From RPQJ01 sp052035645 (GTDB lineage: Bacteria; Pseudomonadota; Gammaproteobacteria; Steroidobacterales; Steroidobacteraceae), in the NCBI GenBank assembly GCA_052035645.1, contig JBPOHK010000016.1:6429-70428 (forward strand): a DNA stretch of 64,000 nt, given 5' to 3'. Of this stretch, positions 9,174 to 16,802 are shown one piece after another. A model generated the notes under the pieces. That model searched no databases. It worked only from the letters and a program-made list of their open reading frames with translations, and was not told the DNA's origin. The translations under genes and the position numbers were made by a program. Within the stretch, counting starts at the first letter, position 1. Every line of letters starts with the position of its first letter.

Positions 9174-9728
9174 TCAGGTGAACACGGCGCGAAAGCGCAG
9201 CAGCGCGGTCGCGCCGGGCGCCAGCGGGCGGGACAGCAGCCAGCGCACGTGGGTGTACTCGACGAGCGGCTCCTCGCGTCCCGCTTTGGCGCCGGACCGG
9301 GTGGCCGGCGGGCGGTCCGGGGCAAAGCTCGTGCCGCCGTCGGCGGAGAACTGCACCACGCAGTCCGGTCCGACGGCCGAGCCGCGCCGGTAGACGACGC
9401 CGAAGGGCAGCCGCTTGGTCACGACCACGTCCTGGACGGGCCGCCGCCCGGGGTTGCGCACCCGGATCGTGTAATAGACCTCCTCGCCGGCGCGCAGCCG
9501 GGTGGCTGGCACCCACCGGCGCTGGGCGCGCCCGTCCGGGCCGGGGTGTTCCTCCAGGATCTCGGCGACGACCGTGACCGCGAGTGGCCCGCTGCCGGTG
9601 GCCACGGGCGCACCGACCTGGGCCTCGCTGGTGTTGGCCTGGGGCAGCGCCGGGGCAGCCGCCAGCCAGGCCAGCAGGCCTGCCGCCAGGCAGGCGAACG
9701 GGGAACGGCGGCGGGCAGCGGGTCGCAT
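9174..9728 (-). CDS. Exported protein with a DUF11-type conserved-repeat domain
   Basis: A 184-residue protein starting at ATG 9728 with an arginine-rich signal peptide (MRPAARRRSPFACLAAGLL, cleavage probably near ALPQA). The mature part contains ADEEVYYTIRV-like text (RLRAGEEVYYTIRVRNPG) followed by VVTKRLPFGVVYRRGSAVG. This is the pattern of the DUF11 (conserved repeat) beta-sandwich seen in secreted surface proteins. It ends three bases before yoaA, so the two may be co-transcribed, but no functional link is known. Its role is unknown; periplasmic or outer-membrane association is inferred from the signal alone. Confidence 0.7.
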   Translation of the reverse strand: MRPAARRRSPFACLAAGLLAWLAAAPALPQANTSEAQVGAPVATGSGPLAVTVVAEILEEHPGPDGRAQRRWVPATRLRAGEEVYYTIRVRNPGRRPVQDVVVTKRLPFGVVYRRGSAVGPDCVVQFSADGGTSFAPDRPPATRSGAKAGREEPLVEYTHVRWLLSRPLAPGATALLRFRAVFT

Positions 9729-9818
9729 GGGGGTCGGACTTTGCGGGACCGTTTCCGTCGGGGCAAGCGTCAAACGGCGCGGGAGCGGCCAGATCGGGGC
9801 CTCGGCACTTTCCGCGTG

Positions 9819-9848
9819 TTGACACCCGGGTGGGTCATGCACTATTGT
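9819..9848 (+). promoter_or_regulatory. Sigma-70-type promoter of the phasin gene
   Basis: TTGACA at 9819-9824 is a perfect -35 hexamer. It is followed after 18 bases by TATTGT (9843-9848), which matches the -10 consensus at four of six positions. The predicted start near 9855 leaves a leader of about 50 bases before the phasin ATG and falls inside a TGC/GCA-rich palindromic element, suggesting repression at the promoter. Confidence 0.65.
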
Positions 9849-9851
9849 GCA

Positions 9852-9874
9852 CTGCAGCAAATGCTGCAACGCAG
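9852..9874. promoter_or_regulatory. PhaR-like operator at the phasin promoter
   Basis: The stretch has the palindrome TGCAGCAAATGCTGCA (9852-9867) and, overlapping it, CTGC-AAC-GCAG (9864-9874). TGC-rich sites of the form CTGC-N3/4-GCAG are the described binding pattern of PhaR, the repressor that leaves phasin promoters when it binds polyhydroxyalkanoate granules. It overlaps the predicted transcription start. No phaR gene is in the window, so the regulator is inferred. Confidence 0.5.
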
Positions 9875-9907
9875 CAGCGCGCCCCTACACGCAAGCAGGA
9901 GCCAGCC

Positions 9908-10441
9908 ATGATCAGCCAGATGCAGGACATCGTGACCGAGAAGACGCACGCCCTCGCTGAGCAAGTCCAGAAGATGCGCAAGGAATCGGTCGAGACCGTG
10001 CGCGAAGCCGTCACGGGATCCGCCGAAGGTCTCAAGGCGATGAAGAGCCCGGTCCGCCTGTTCGCCCGCTCGGGCATCAAGGTGACGGCCGTGTCGCAGA
10101 CCGCCGTCCAGAACCTGATCGAACTGCAGTCCGACATGATCACCTCCGCCCTCACGGACGTGGCGCTGCGCCTCGAGCGCGCGACGCGCGCCGACGGCGT
10201 GGTGGACCTCGTGCGCGACCAGTTCGAGATGATCCCCGCCACGCGTGCGCGCCTGGTCGAGGACGCGAACCGCGCCGTCGCGATCTTCAAGGACGCCGGC
10301 CGCGAGTTCCGCGCCGTCGCCACCCACACGATCGACAAGGTGCGCGAGCGCGCCGAGCAGGAAGTCCCCGAAATCAAGGTCGCGCGCCGAAAGGTCAAGC
10401 GCGCCGTCCGCAAGACGACTCGCGCCCGCAAGGCGGCCTGA
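9908..10441 (+). CDS. Phasin-family (polyhydroxyalkanoate granule-associated) protein
   Basis: A 177-residue, almost entirely helical, amphipathic protein with no cysteine and no signal peptide. The first half fits the phasin pattern (KSPVRLFARSGIKVTAVSQ, then NLIELQSDMITSAL). The last 25 residues are a lysine/arginine-rich tail (VARRKVKRAVRKTTRARKA) resembling the histone-like or AAKP-type tails that let some phasins touch DNA or polyphosphate. CAGGAG sits seven bases before the ATG. It is monocistronic: its own promoter precedes it and a strong terminator follows. The operator-like element supports PHA-linked control. The exact phasin subclass is uncertain. Confidence 0.75.
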   Translation: MISQMQDIVTEKTHALAEQVQKMRKESVETVREAVTGSAEGLKAMKSPVRLFARSGIKVTAVSQTAVQNLIELQSDMITSALTDVALRLERATRADGVVDLVRDQFEMIPATRARLVEDANRAVAIFKDAGREFRAVATHTIDKVRERAEQEVPEIKVARRKVKRAVRKTTRARKAA

Positions 10442-10494
10442 GCGTCCGAGGCACTCGTACAAGAATTCCAGCCTCTACCGGTCTCCCCCTGATT

Positions 10495-10523
10495 GCGCCC
10501 TCCTCGGAGGGCGCTTTTTTTTT
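10495..10523 (+). terminator. Rho-independent terminator after the phasin gene
   Basis: GCGCCCTCCTCGGAGGGCGC forms an eight-pair G/C-rich stem with a four-base loop and is followed immediately by nine T residues. It lies 53 bases after the phasin stop codon. Confidence 0.9.
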
Positions 10524-10540
10524 GTTCCGATTCAATGCCT

Positions 10541-10592
10541 AATGCGACTTTTGTCGCATTGCAGCGCGAGCCGCGGACCACGCCGCTATAAT
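10541..10592 (+). promoter_or_regulatory. Palindrome and -10 element upstream of pckG
   Basis: AATGCGACTTTTGTCGCATT (10541-10560) is a perfect 8+4+8 inverted repeat. Without a T tract after it, it looks more like an operator than a terminator. TATAAT at 10587-10592 is a perfect -10 hexamer with no good -35 at normal spacing, so an activator-dependent pckG promoter is plausible. Transcription would start about 65 bases before the pckG ATG. Confidence 0.45.
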
Positions 10593-10663
10593 CGGGCGGA
10601 GCGGGGCCCGCTTGACGACCCCGGCCCGGCCCAGCGCCGGGGACAACGCAAGGAACCAGGCTG

Positions 10664-12406
10664 ATGACCACTTCGAACGCTGCCCTTCGCGACTGGGTCG
10701 CCGAGTCGGCCAAGCTCACCCGGCCGGAACGCATCCACTGGTGCGACGGGTCCGACACCGAGCGGGACGAACTCACCGCGTTGCTGCTCGAGCGCGGCGA
10801 ATTCATCGAACTCGACCCGGCCACGTTCCCGAACTGCCACCTGCACCGCTCGCACCCCTCGGACGTGGCGCGCGTCGAGCACCTGACCTTCATCTGCACC
10901 CGCGACAAGGACGACGCCGGTCCGAACAACAACTGGATGGCGCCGGCCGAGGCGCACGCGAAGATCGACGCCCTCTTCGACGGCTGCATGCAGGGCCGCA
11001 CGATGTACGTCGTGCCCTACTGCATGGGCCCGATCAACTCGCCCTACGCGCGCTGCGGCGTCGAGATCACCGACAGCCCGTACGTGGTGCTGAACATGCG
11101 CATCATGACGCGCATGGGCGCGGCGGCCCTGAAGCGCATCGAGCGCGAAGGCAAGTTCGTGAAGGGGCTGCACTCGATCGGCGACCTGAACCCGGAGCGC
11201 CGCTACATCATGCACTTCCCCGAGGAGCTCTCGATCAAGAGCATCGGCTCGGGCTACGGCGGCAACGCACTGCTCGGCAAGAAGTGCCACGCGCTGCGCA
11301 TCGCGAGCTGGCAGGCCCGCGACGAGGGCTGGCTCGCCGAGCACATGCTGATCGTCGGCCTCGAGAATCCGCGCGGCGAGGTGCACTACGTCGCCGGCGC
11401 CTTCCCCTCGGCCTGCGGCAAGACCAACCTCGGCATGCTCATCCCGCCGGACACGATGCCGGGCTGGAAGGTGTGGACCATCGGCGAGGACATCGCGTGG
11501 CTGCACGTGGGCAGCGACGGCCGCCTGCGCGCGATCAACCCCGAGGCCGGCTTCTTCGGCGTGGTGCCCGGCACCAGCCCGAAGACCAACCGCAACGCCT
11601 ACGAGATGATCCACCACGACACGATCTTCACGAACGTCGCCGTGACGGCCGACAACCAGCCGTGGTGGGAAGGCCGCATCAGCGGCTCGCCGGCCATCGA
11701 CTGGCAGGGCCGCCCCTACGACAAGGCCAACGGCCCGGCCGCCCACCCGAATTCGCGCTTCACCGTGTCGGCGAAGCAGAACCCGGCCTACAACCACCTG
11801 ATGGAGCACCCGGAAGGCGTGCCCATTTCGGCGATCCTCTTCGGCGGCCGGCGCCGCGAGGTGGCGCCGCTGGTGTACGAGGCCCGCGACTGGCAGCACG
11901 GCGTGTTGGTGGGCGCCGGCATGGCGTCCGAGACGACCGCGGCCGCGGTCGGCCAGGTCGGCGTCGTGCGTCGCGACTCCATGGCGATGAAGCCGTTCTG
12001 CGGGTACAACTTCGCCGACTACTGGTCGCACTGGCTGTCGTTCGAGGGCCGCGCCCGGCAGCTGCCGAAGGTCTTCCACGTCAACTGGTTCCGCCAGGAC
12101 CGGAACGGCAAGTTCCTGTGGCCCGGCTTCGGCGACAACCTGCGCGTGCTGTCCTGGATCATCGACCGCTGCGAGGGCCGCGCCGGCGCGCAGGAGACGC
12201 CGATCGGCTACCTGCCGCGCAAGGAAGACCTGGACCTCGCCTCGCTGAACCTGCCCGAGGAGACCGTGCACCAGCTGCTCGACCTCGACCGCGACGCCTG
12301 GCACCGCGAGATCGACGAGATCGGCAAGTACCTCGAGGAATTCGGCAGCCGCACGCCGCCCGCGCTGCGCGAGCAGTACCTCAAGGTGAAGCAAGCCCTC
12401 GGCTGA
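10664..12406 (+). CDS. pckG: Phosphoenolpyruvate carboxykinase (GTP)
   Basis: A 580-residue gluconeogenic enzyme that converts oxaloacetate and GTP to PEP, GDP and CO2 in the cytoplasm. The kinase-1a loop FPSACGKTN contains the GTP-type hyper-reactive cysteine. Further family blocks are HRSHPSDVARVE near the start, FGGRRR, and the downstream PKVFHVNWFR stretch. Length is near the usual 590-620. The ATG at 10664 has AAGGAA about nine bases upstream. It is monocistronic between the phasin terminator and a convergent gene. The ATP-dependent PckA is unrelated and does not fit. Confidence 0.95.
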   Translation: MTTSNAALRDWVAESAKLTRPERIHWCDGSDTERDELTALLLERGEFIELDPATFPNCHLHRSHPSDVARVEHLTFICTRDKDDAGPNNNWMAPAEAHAKIDALFDGCMQGRTMYVVPYCMGPINSPYARCGVEITDSPYVVLNMRIMTRMGAAALKRIEREGKFVKGLHSIGDLNPERRYIMHFPEELSIKSIGSGYGGNALLGKKCHALRIASWQARDEGWLAEHMLIVGLENPRGEVHYVAGAFPSACGKTNLGMLIPPDTMPGWKVWTIGEDIAWLHVGSDGRLRAINPEAGFFGVVPGTSPKTNRNAYEMIHHDTIFTNVAVTADNQPWWEGRISGSPAIDWQGRPYDKANGPAAHPNSRFTVSAKQNPAYNHLMEHPEGVPISAILFGGRRREVAPLVYEARDWQHGVLVGAGMASETTAAAVGQVGVVRRDSMAMKPFCGYNFADYWSHWLSFEGRARQLPKVFHVNWFRQDRNGKFLWPGFGDNLRVLSWIIDRCEGRAGAQETPIGYLPRKEDLDLASLNLPEETVHQLLDLDRDAWHREIDEIGKYLEEFGSRTPPALREQYLKVKQALG

Positions 12407-12419
12407 AAAACAGGGGACA

Positions 12420-12453
12420 TTCCTCTTTTTCGCCACGCCGCGAAAAAGAGGAA
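12420..12453. repeat. REP-like hairpin between convergent pckG and the cyclase gene
   Basis: A perfect 14-base inverted repeat, TTCCTCTTTTTCGC (12420-12433) and its complement (12440-12453), encloses a six-base loop. It is preceded by CAGGGGACA. The G/C-poor arms contain T5 on one strand and A5 on the other, so it could end transcription from both directions. The GGGGACATTCCTCTTTTTCGC wording resembles dispersed extragenic hairpins that spread with REP-associated tyrosine transposases; that link is inferred. Confidence 0.55.
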
Positions 12454-12460
12454 ACCCCGT

Positions 12461-13366
12461 TCAGTCTTCGAGCTGGTAGCGGATGGCGTCCGGGGCGTTC
12501 GCCTCGGGCAGCTTGCCGAGGCCGATGAAGCCCTTGCCGGCGAGCGGCACGGAGTCGCGCCGCACGAAGGACTCGCGCCCTTCGTGGTTGATCACGAACG
12601 TGCCGTTCGTGCTCTGGTCGACGAGCAGGAACTTGTCGCGGCTCACCTCGATCTTGGCGTGCAGCCGCGAGATCAGCGAACCCTTCACGACGACGTCGTT
12701 CTCCTCGGCGCGGCCCAGGGTGAACACCTTCTTGGCATCGTCGAGCACGTGCTCCTGCCCCTGGTAGTACAGGCGGACCTTGCCCGGCCGGTGGCCCCTG
12801 CGCGACTCGATCTCGATCGACGGCAGCATGCTCGTGACGTCTTCCTGCTGCCAGAGCACCTCGTAGAGCTCCATGTCCTCGGCGAGGCCGCGCACGGTCG
12901 TCACGTCGATGCGCCGGCTCACGCCTCGCCACTCGGAGGACAGGCGGCTGACGGTGTCGCCGCTCAGGACGACCTGGCCGGCCTTGGCCTGGCTCGTCAT
13001 GCGGTTGGCCGTGTGGACCGTGGCGCCGAAGATGTCCTTGTTCTCGAGCACGACCGGCCCGAAATGGCAGCCGATGCGGATGGCCACGTGCTGGCCCTGC
13101 ACCAGCAGCTCGGGCTGGGCGCCGATGTCCTGCTGCATCTCGGCGGCGCCGTTCACGGCGTCGTTGGCGGTCGGGAAGATCGCCAGGATCTCGTCGCCGA
13201 TCGTCTTGATCACCGTGCCACGGTTGCGCTCGGTCGCCTCGCGCATCAGCCCGACGCACTTAACGATCATTTCGCGGGCCGCATGGTCCCCGAGCACCTC
13301 GTAGAGCCGAGTGCTCCCGACCACGTCCGCGAAGAGGACGGCAACTTCCGTCTCTGTGCTCGACAC
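12461..13366 (-). CDS. Class III adenylate/guanylate cyclase with C-terminal FHA domain
   Basis: A 301-residue soluble protein. Residues about 5-175 form a class III nucleotidyl cyclase domain: metal-binding VLFADVVGST and IKTIGDEILAIFP, and the transition-state ATVHTANRM segment. Residues about 205-300 form a forkhead-associated domain (FTLGRAEENDVVV, LISRLHAKIE, DQSTNGTF) that binds phosphothreonine peptides. The fusion suggests cyclic-nucleotide output steered by Ser/Thr phosphorylation. The start is GTG 13366 with AGGGG eight bases upstream; a TTG at 13411 is less likely. A TATACT hexamer lies upstream. Whether ATP or GTP is the substrate cannot be read from the sequence. Confidence 0.85.
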   Translation of the reverse strand: MSSTETEVAVLFADVVGSTRLYEVLGDHAAREMIVKCVGLMREATERNRGTVIKTIGDEILAIFPTANDAVNGAAEMQQDIGAQPELLVQGQHVAIRIGCHFGPVVLENKDIFGATVHTANRMTSQAKAGQVVLSGDTVSRLSSEWRGVSRRIDVTTVRGLAEDMELYEVLWQQEDVTSMLPSIEIESRRGHRPGKVRLYYQGQEHVLDDAKKVFTLGRAEENDVVVKGSLISRLHAKIEVSRDKFLLVDQSTNGTFVINHEGRESFVRRDSVPLAGKGFIGLGKLPEANAPDAIRYQLED

Positions 13367-13418
13367 GTCCTGATCCCCTGTGCCCGGCCATCCCGGCCCG
13401 GCCGACGACAATCTGTAA

Positions 13419-13424
13419 AGTATA
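13419..13424 (-). promoter_or_regulatory. Possible -10 element (TATACT) for the cyclase-FHA gene
   Basis: The minus strand carries TATACT inside CTGTATACTTTACAG, itself an interrupted inverted repeat (CTGTA-N5-TACAG). It sits 53 bases before the GTG start in the gap after dusA. There is no consensus -35, so this is only a candidate. Confidence 0.35.
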
Positions 13425-13533
13425 CAGGGTCCGACCGGCGATCCCCGCCCCGTCCGGCCGGGGGTTCGACGCGGGGTCCGTCAGCCGGCTATCGGCCGGC
13501 GCGCAAGCCGCTTGAGTCGCGCCGGGCGAGGCC

Positions 13534-14523
13534 TCACGCGGCGCGCCCGAACATGCGCAGGGACTGGCGCAGCAGCTCGGCGCCGGCCCCGGGCCGGTGC
13601 GCGTTCTCGCTGAGGAAGCGTCGCCAGGCCCGCGCATTGGGCTGTCCGGCGTACAGCCCCTGCACGTGGCGCAGCAGCGCGGGCAGCCGGTGCCCCGCGA
13701 CGAGCATGCGCTCGACGTAGTCCGCATAGGCCAGCACCACGTCCTCGCGCGCGGGCATCGCCGCGCCGCCCGGCCACAGCCGGGCCTCGAGCTGCGCGAG
13801 CAGGTACGGCTCCTGGTACGCCTGCCGGCCGAGCATGACGCCGTCGAACCGCGGCAGCCACGCCTCGATCGTCGCGAGGTCGCGCAGGCCGCCGTTCAGC
13901 ACGACGCACAGTTGCGGGTGCTCGCGCCTGAGGCGCTCGGGGACGTCGTAGCGCAGCGGCGGGACTTCGCGGTTCTCCTTCGGGCTGAGCCCCTGCAGGA
14001 ACGCCTTGCGGGCATGGACGATGAACACGTCGATGCCGGCCGCGTGGACGGCCGCGACGAAGCGCTCGAAGAACGCGTAGTCGTCGTGCCCGTCGATCCC
14101 GATGCGGCACTTCACGGTCACCGGGACCTCGACCGCCTCGCGCATGGCGCGCAGGCACTCGGCGACCAGCCCCGGCTCCGCCATCAGGCAGGCGCCGAAC
14201 CGGCCGCTCTGCACGCGGTCGCTCGGGCAGCCGACGTTGAGGTTGATCTCGTCGTAACCGCGCGCGGCACCGAGCCTGGCGCCGCGCGCCAGCAGCTCCG
14301 GATGCGACCCGCCGAGCTGCAGCGCGACCGGGTGTTCGGCCGGATCGAAGCCCAGCAGCCGCTCGACGTCCCCGTGCGCCAGGGCCTGCGCCGTCACCAT
14401 CTCCGTGTACATCAGCGCGTGCGGGCTCAGCAGGCGCAGCAGGTAGCGGCAGTGGCGATCGGTGTAGTCCATCATCGGCGCCACGCAGAGCCGGCGATCG
14501 AGGCGGGCCGCGGTCGGGTTCAT
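13534..14523 (-). CDS. dusA: tRNA-dihydrouridine(20/20a) synthase
   Basis: A 329-residue FMN-dependent TIM-barrel enzyme that reduces uridine 20/20a of tRNA using NADPH. It opens with the flavin site VAPMMDYTDRHCRYLLR. The catalytic cysteine is in NLNVGCPSDRVQ, and typical DusA blocks include GACLMAEP, VTVKCRIGIDG, FIVHARKAFLQGLSPKE and LNGGLRD. The DusA-specific KAFLQGLSPKENR motif separates it from DusB and DusC. The ATG at 14523 overlaps the stop of the upstream ligase gene (ATGA), so the two are translationally coupled. Confidence 0.93.
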   Translation of the reverse strand: MNPTAARLDRRLCVAPMMDYTDRHCRYLLRLLSPHALMYTEMVTAQALAHGDVERLLGFDPAEHPVALQLGGSHPELLARGARLGAARGYDEINLNVGCPSDRVQSGRFGACLMAEPGLVAECLRAMREAVEVPVTVKCRIGIDGHDDYAFFERFVAAVHAAGIDVFIVHARKAFLQGLSPKENREVPPLRYDVPERLRREHPQLCVVLNGGLRDLATIEAWLPRFDGVMLGRQAYQEPYLLAQLEARLWPGGAAMPAREDVVLAYADYVERMLVAGHRLPALLRHVQGLYAGQPNARAWRRFLSENAHRPGAGAELLRQSLRMFGRAA

Positions 14524-15653
14524 GCGCGCGCCGTCTCCGCCACCAGCCAGTCGACGACCTGCCGCAGCGCCTGCGACTCGTCCGCGCCCTGCGCCAGCGC
14601 CGCCTCGTACACGCGCAGCTGGCGGTGCGCGCTCGTGCCCCGGCGCAGGATCTCGCGCAGGCCCTCGATCTCGGCCTCGCAGCCGAGGGCACTGGCATCC
14701 TCGCGCACCAGCGCGATGATCTCCTCCAGCAATTCGGCGAAGGGCACGATGCGCTGGCGACCCAGGTCGAGCAGCCCGGCGTCGGAGGAATAGCGCATCG
14801 CGCGCCAGCGATTCTCGCCGACCAGCAGCGCGGGATAGCGGCGCCAGCGCTGGTTGCCGCGGCGCAGCCGGAAGAGCATGCGCACCAGGCACTGGTTCAG
14901 CGCGGCGAGCCGCACGGCGTCGTCGAGGCTCGTGCAGCAGTCGAGCACCCGGGTCTCGAGCGTGGGGTAGCGCGAACTCGGGCGCAGGTCCCACCAGATG
15001 CGCGAGGTGTCGGCGATCACGCCGGTCTCGATCAGCGTGTCGGTGTGGCGGCGGTACTCGCTCCAGCTGTCGAAGTGCTCGGGCAGGCCCGTGCGCGGCA
15101 CGCCGTTGAACACCATGAGGCGGAAGGACATCAGGCCCGTGCGCTCGCCCTCCCAGAACGGCGAGCTGCAGGTGAGCGCCAGCAGGTGCGGCAGGAAGTA
15201 CGTCAGCTGGTTCATCACGTCGATGCGCAACTCGTCGTCGTCGATGCCGACGTGCACGTGCAGGCCGCAGATCATCATGCGGCGGGCCGCGCCCTGCATC
15301 TCCTCGAGCAGCGCGACGTAGCGCTCCTTGTCGGTGCGCTTCTGCCGGGCCGTGAGCGAGAACGGGTGGCTGGAGGCCGCGATCGGCGCCAGGCCGTAGC
15401 GCGCGGCCTCCTCGATCACCGCCTGCCGCAGTGCGGCCAGCTCGCGGCGCGCCTCTCCCGCCGTGCGGCACACCGGCGTCGCCACCTCGACCTGCGAGCG
15501 CAGGAACTCCGGGAACGCCCGCCCGCCCGTGCGGTCGTGCAGGTCGGCGAACAGCTGCGGGGGCGGCTCGCTGGCCACCGCGCCGCTCTCGCGGTCGACC
15601 AGCAGGTATTCCTCCTCGACGCCCAGGGTCAGCGGCGGGTCGCGCGTCGCCAT
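14520..15653 (-). CDS. ybdK: YbdK-type glutamate-cysteine ligase-like carboxylate-amine ligase
   Basis: A 377-residue member of the GCS2 family, with the opening TLGVEEEYLLVD that begins ATP/Mg-binding strand 1. HVHVGIDD and MNQLTYFLPHLLALTCSSPFW are further family blocks, and the length is typical of YbdK (about 370). YbdK has weak glutamate-cysteine ligase activity in vitro, and its true substrate is unsettled. It overlaps the upstream N-formylglutamate amidohydrolase gene by 25 bases and couples to dusA downstream. A related ligase/amidohydrolase pairing would suggest a small amide or gamma-glutamyl pathway, which is inference. Confidence 0.85.
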   Translation of the reverse strand: MATRDPPLTLGVEEEYLLVDRESGAVASEPPPQLFADLHDRTGGRAFPEFLRSQVEVATPVCRTAGEARRELAALRQAVIEEAARYGLAPIAASSHPFSLTARQKRTDKERYVALLEEMQGAARRMMICGLHVHVGIDDDELRIDVMNQLTYFLPHLLALTCSSPFWEGERTGLMSFRLMVFNGVPRTGLPEHFDSWSEYRRHTDTLIETGVIADTSRIWWDLRPSSRYPTLETRVLDCCTSLDDAVRLAALNQCLVRMLFRLRRGNQRWRRYPALLVGENRWRAMRYSSDAGLLDLGRQRIVPFAELLEEIIALVREDASALGCEAEIEGLREILRRGTSAHRQLRVYEAALAQGADESQALRQVVDWLVAETARA

Positions 15654-16474
15654 GCGCCGGACTCCTCGTGCAGCAGGCGGTGGACCTCGGGATCGCCGAG
15701 CAGCGGGGCAATCTGCGCCGCGAGCAGGCGCACACAGCGCTCCATGCCCGCCGGCGACTCGAGCAGGTCCTGGCGCACCTCCAGGCAGAGGTGCGGCAGC
15801 CCGGGACGCTCCGCGTGGTGGTCGATCGTGTAGTCGGACGGGTGCTTGCCGCTGTAGGGCTCGTTGTCGCCGACGACGAGGCCTTCGACGCCGGCGAGCC
15901 CGCGCAGCAGGCGGCGAGCGTTGGGCTCGTCACGGTCCCAAAGGACGCCGACGTGCCAGGGGCGGCGCGGACCGTCGCCGAGCGCCGGCGTGAAGCTGTG
16001 CACCGCGATCACCAGCGGCACGACGCCGCGCGCGCGGAACGCCGCCAGCATCGCCGCGATGCACTCGTGGTACGGGTCGAACAGGGCGGCGAGGCGCACG
16101 CGCCGTTCGACCTCGTCGAGCTGCTGGTTGCCGGGAATCGGGCAGCCGTCGCTGACCTTGCGGAAGGCTTCGTCGTCTTCCGGCGCGCGGTTGCAGTCCA
16201 CGACCAGTCGGGAGTAACCGGCGAGGATGGCCGGCGCATCGAGGGCGTCGGCCAGGCCCCGCGTCAGCTCGCCCGCGCCGATGTCCCAGGCCATGTGCTG
16301 CCAGGTCGGCAGCTCCGGCAGCCCGAGCCGCCCGAGCCGGCTCGGGAACGCGCGGCTGGCGTGGTCGCACACCAGCAGCGCCGGCGCCGCGCCCGCGGGA
16401 CGCAGGACGACGAAGGGCGCCGGGTCGTCGTCGACCAGCAGCGGGGACGGCATCGGTTCGGTCGGGCAGGTCAC
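15629..16474 (-). CDS. N-formylglutamate amidohydrolase-family protein
   Basis: A 281-residue zinc hydrolase of the FGase family. CDHASRAFP provides the first histidine ligand, and VVDCNRAPED, VIAVHSFTPAL and DNEPYSGKHPSDYTIDHHAE are the other conserved blocks. The family hydrolyses N-formyl-L-glutamate in histidine breakdown, but no hut genes lie nearby. Members next to YbdK-type ligases probably act on another amide. The start is GTG 16474 or ATG 16453; neither has a good ribosome-binding site. A TAAAAT hexamer on the same strand at 16508-16513 could be the -10 of a three-gene operon with ybdK and dusA. Confidence 0.82.
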   Translation of the reverse strand: MTCPTEPMPSPLLVDDDPAPFVVLRPAGAAPALLVCDHASRAFPSRLGRLGLPELPTWQHMAWDIGAGELTRGLADALDAPAILAGYSRLVVDCNRAPEDDEAFRKVSDGCPIPGNQQLDEVERRVRLAALFDPYHECIAAMLAAFRARGVVPLVIAVHSFTPALGDGPRRPWHVGVLWDRDEPNARRLLRGLAGVEGLVVGDNEPYSGKHPSDYTIDHHAERPGLPHLCLEVRQDLLESPAGMERCVRLLAAQIAPLLGDPEVHRLLHEESGAWRRATRR

Positions 16475-16802
16475 CGGGGCGGGTCGCGGCTCGGGTTCGG
16501 GGCCGCCATTTTACCGAATCGGGCCGCGGGCCAGCGGGATGTGACGCCATTCACACCGGTGGACTCACCCACGCCCTACCATCGGTGGCCATCCGTGGGG
16601 CGGATGCGCGTGAGGCTGGCGCTGCAGGGATGAATCGGCTGTTCGACAAGGCGACTCGTGATCGTCGCGTGCTGCACTGGCTCGGCACGCGGCCCGTGGA
16701 CGACGTGCGCGCCGCCGAAAGGCGGGCCCGCGCGCCGTCCGCCGCCCGTGCCCGCCGGGTCGACCCCCCTGCCGGCCCGCCCCCCGCGCTGAACGCCCGC
16801 GC
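16475..16802. other. Divergent gap without a confident gene
   Basis: This 328-base stretch separates the amidohydrolase operon from the large GGDEF/EAL gene. On the minus strand TAAAAT at 16508-16513 is a possible -10 element. On the plus strand a frame of 58 codons (ATG 16630 to the TGA at 16804-16806) overlaps the next gene's start as ATGA. Its arginine/alanine/proline-rich composition and the lack of a spaced ribosome-binding site make it an unlikely protein, though it could be a translated leader. Confidence 0.5.

Noticed and set aside
7731..9911. Plus-strand open frame of 726 codons opposite yoaA
   Set aside because: No ribosome-binding site and an Arg/Gly/Ala-rich product; all helicase motifs are on the minus strand.
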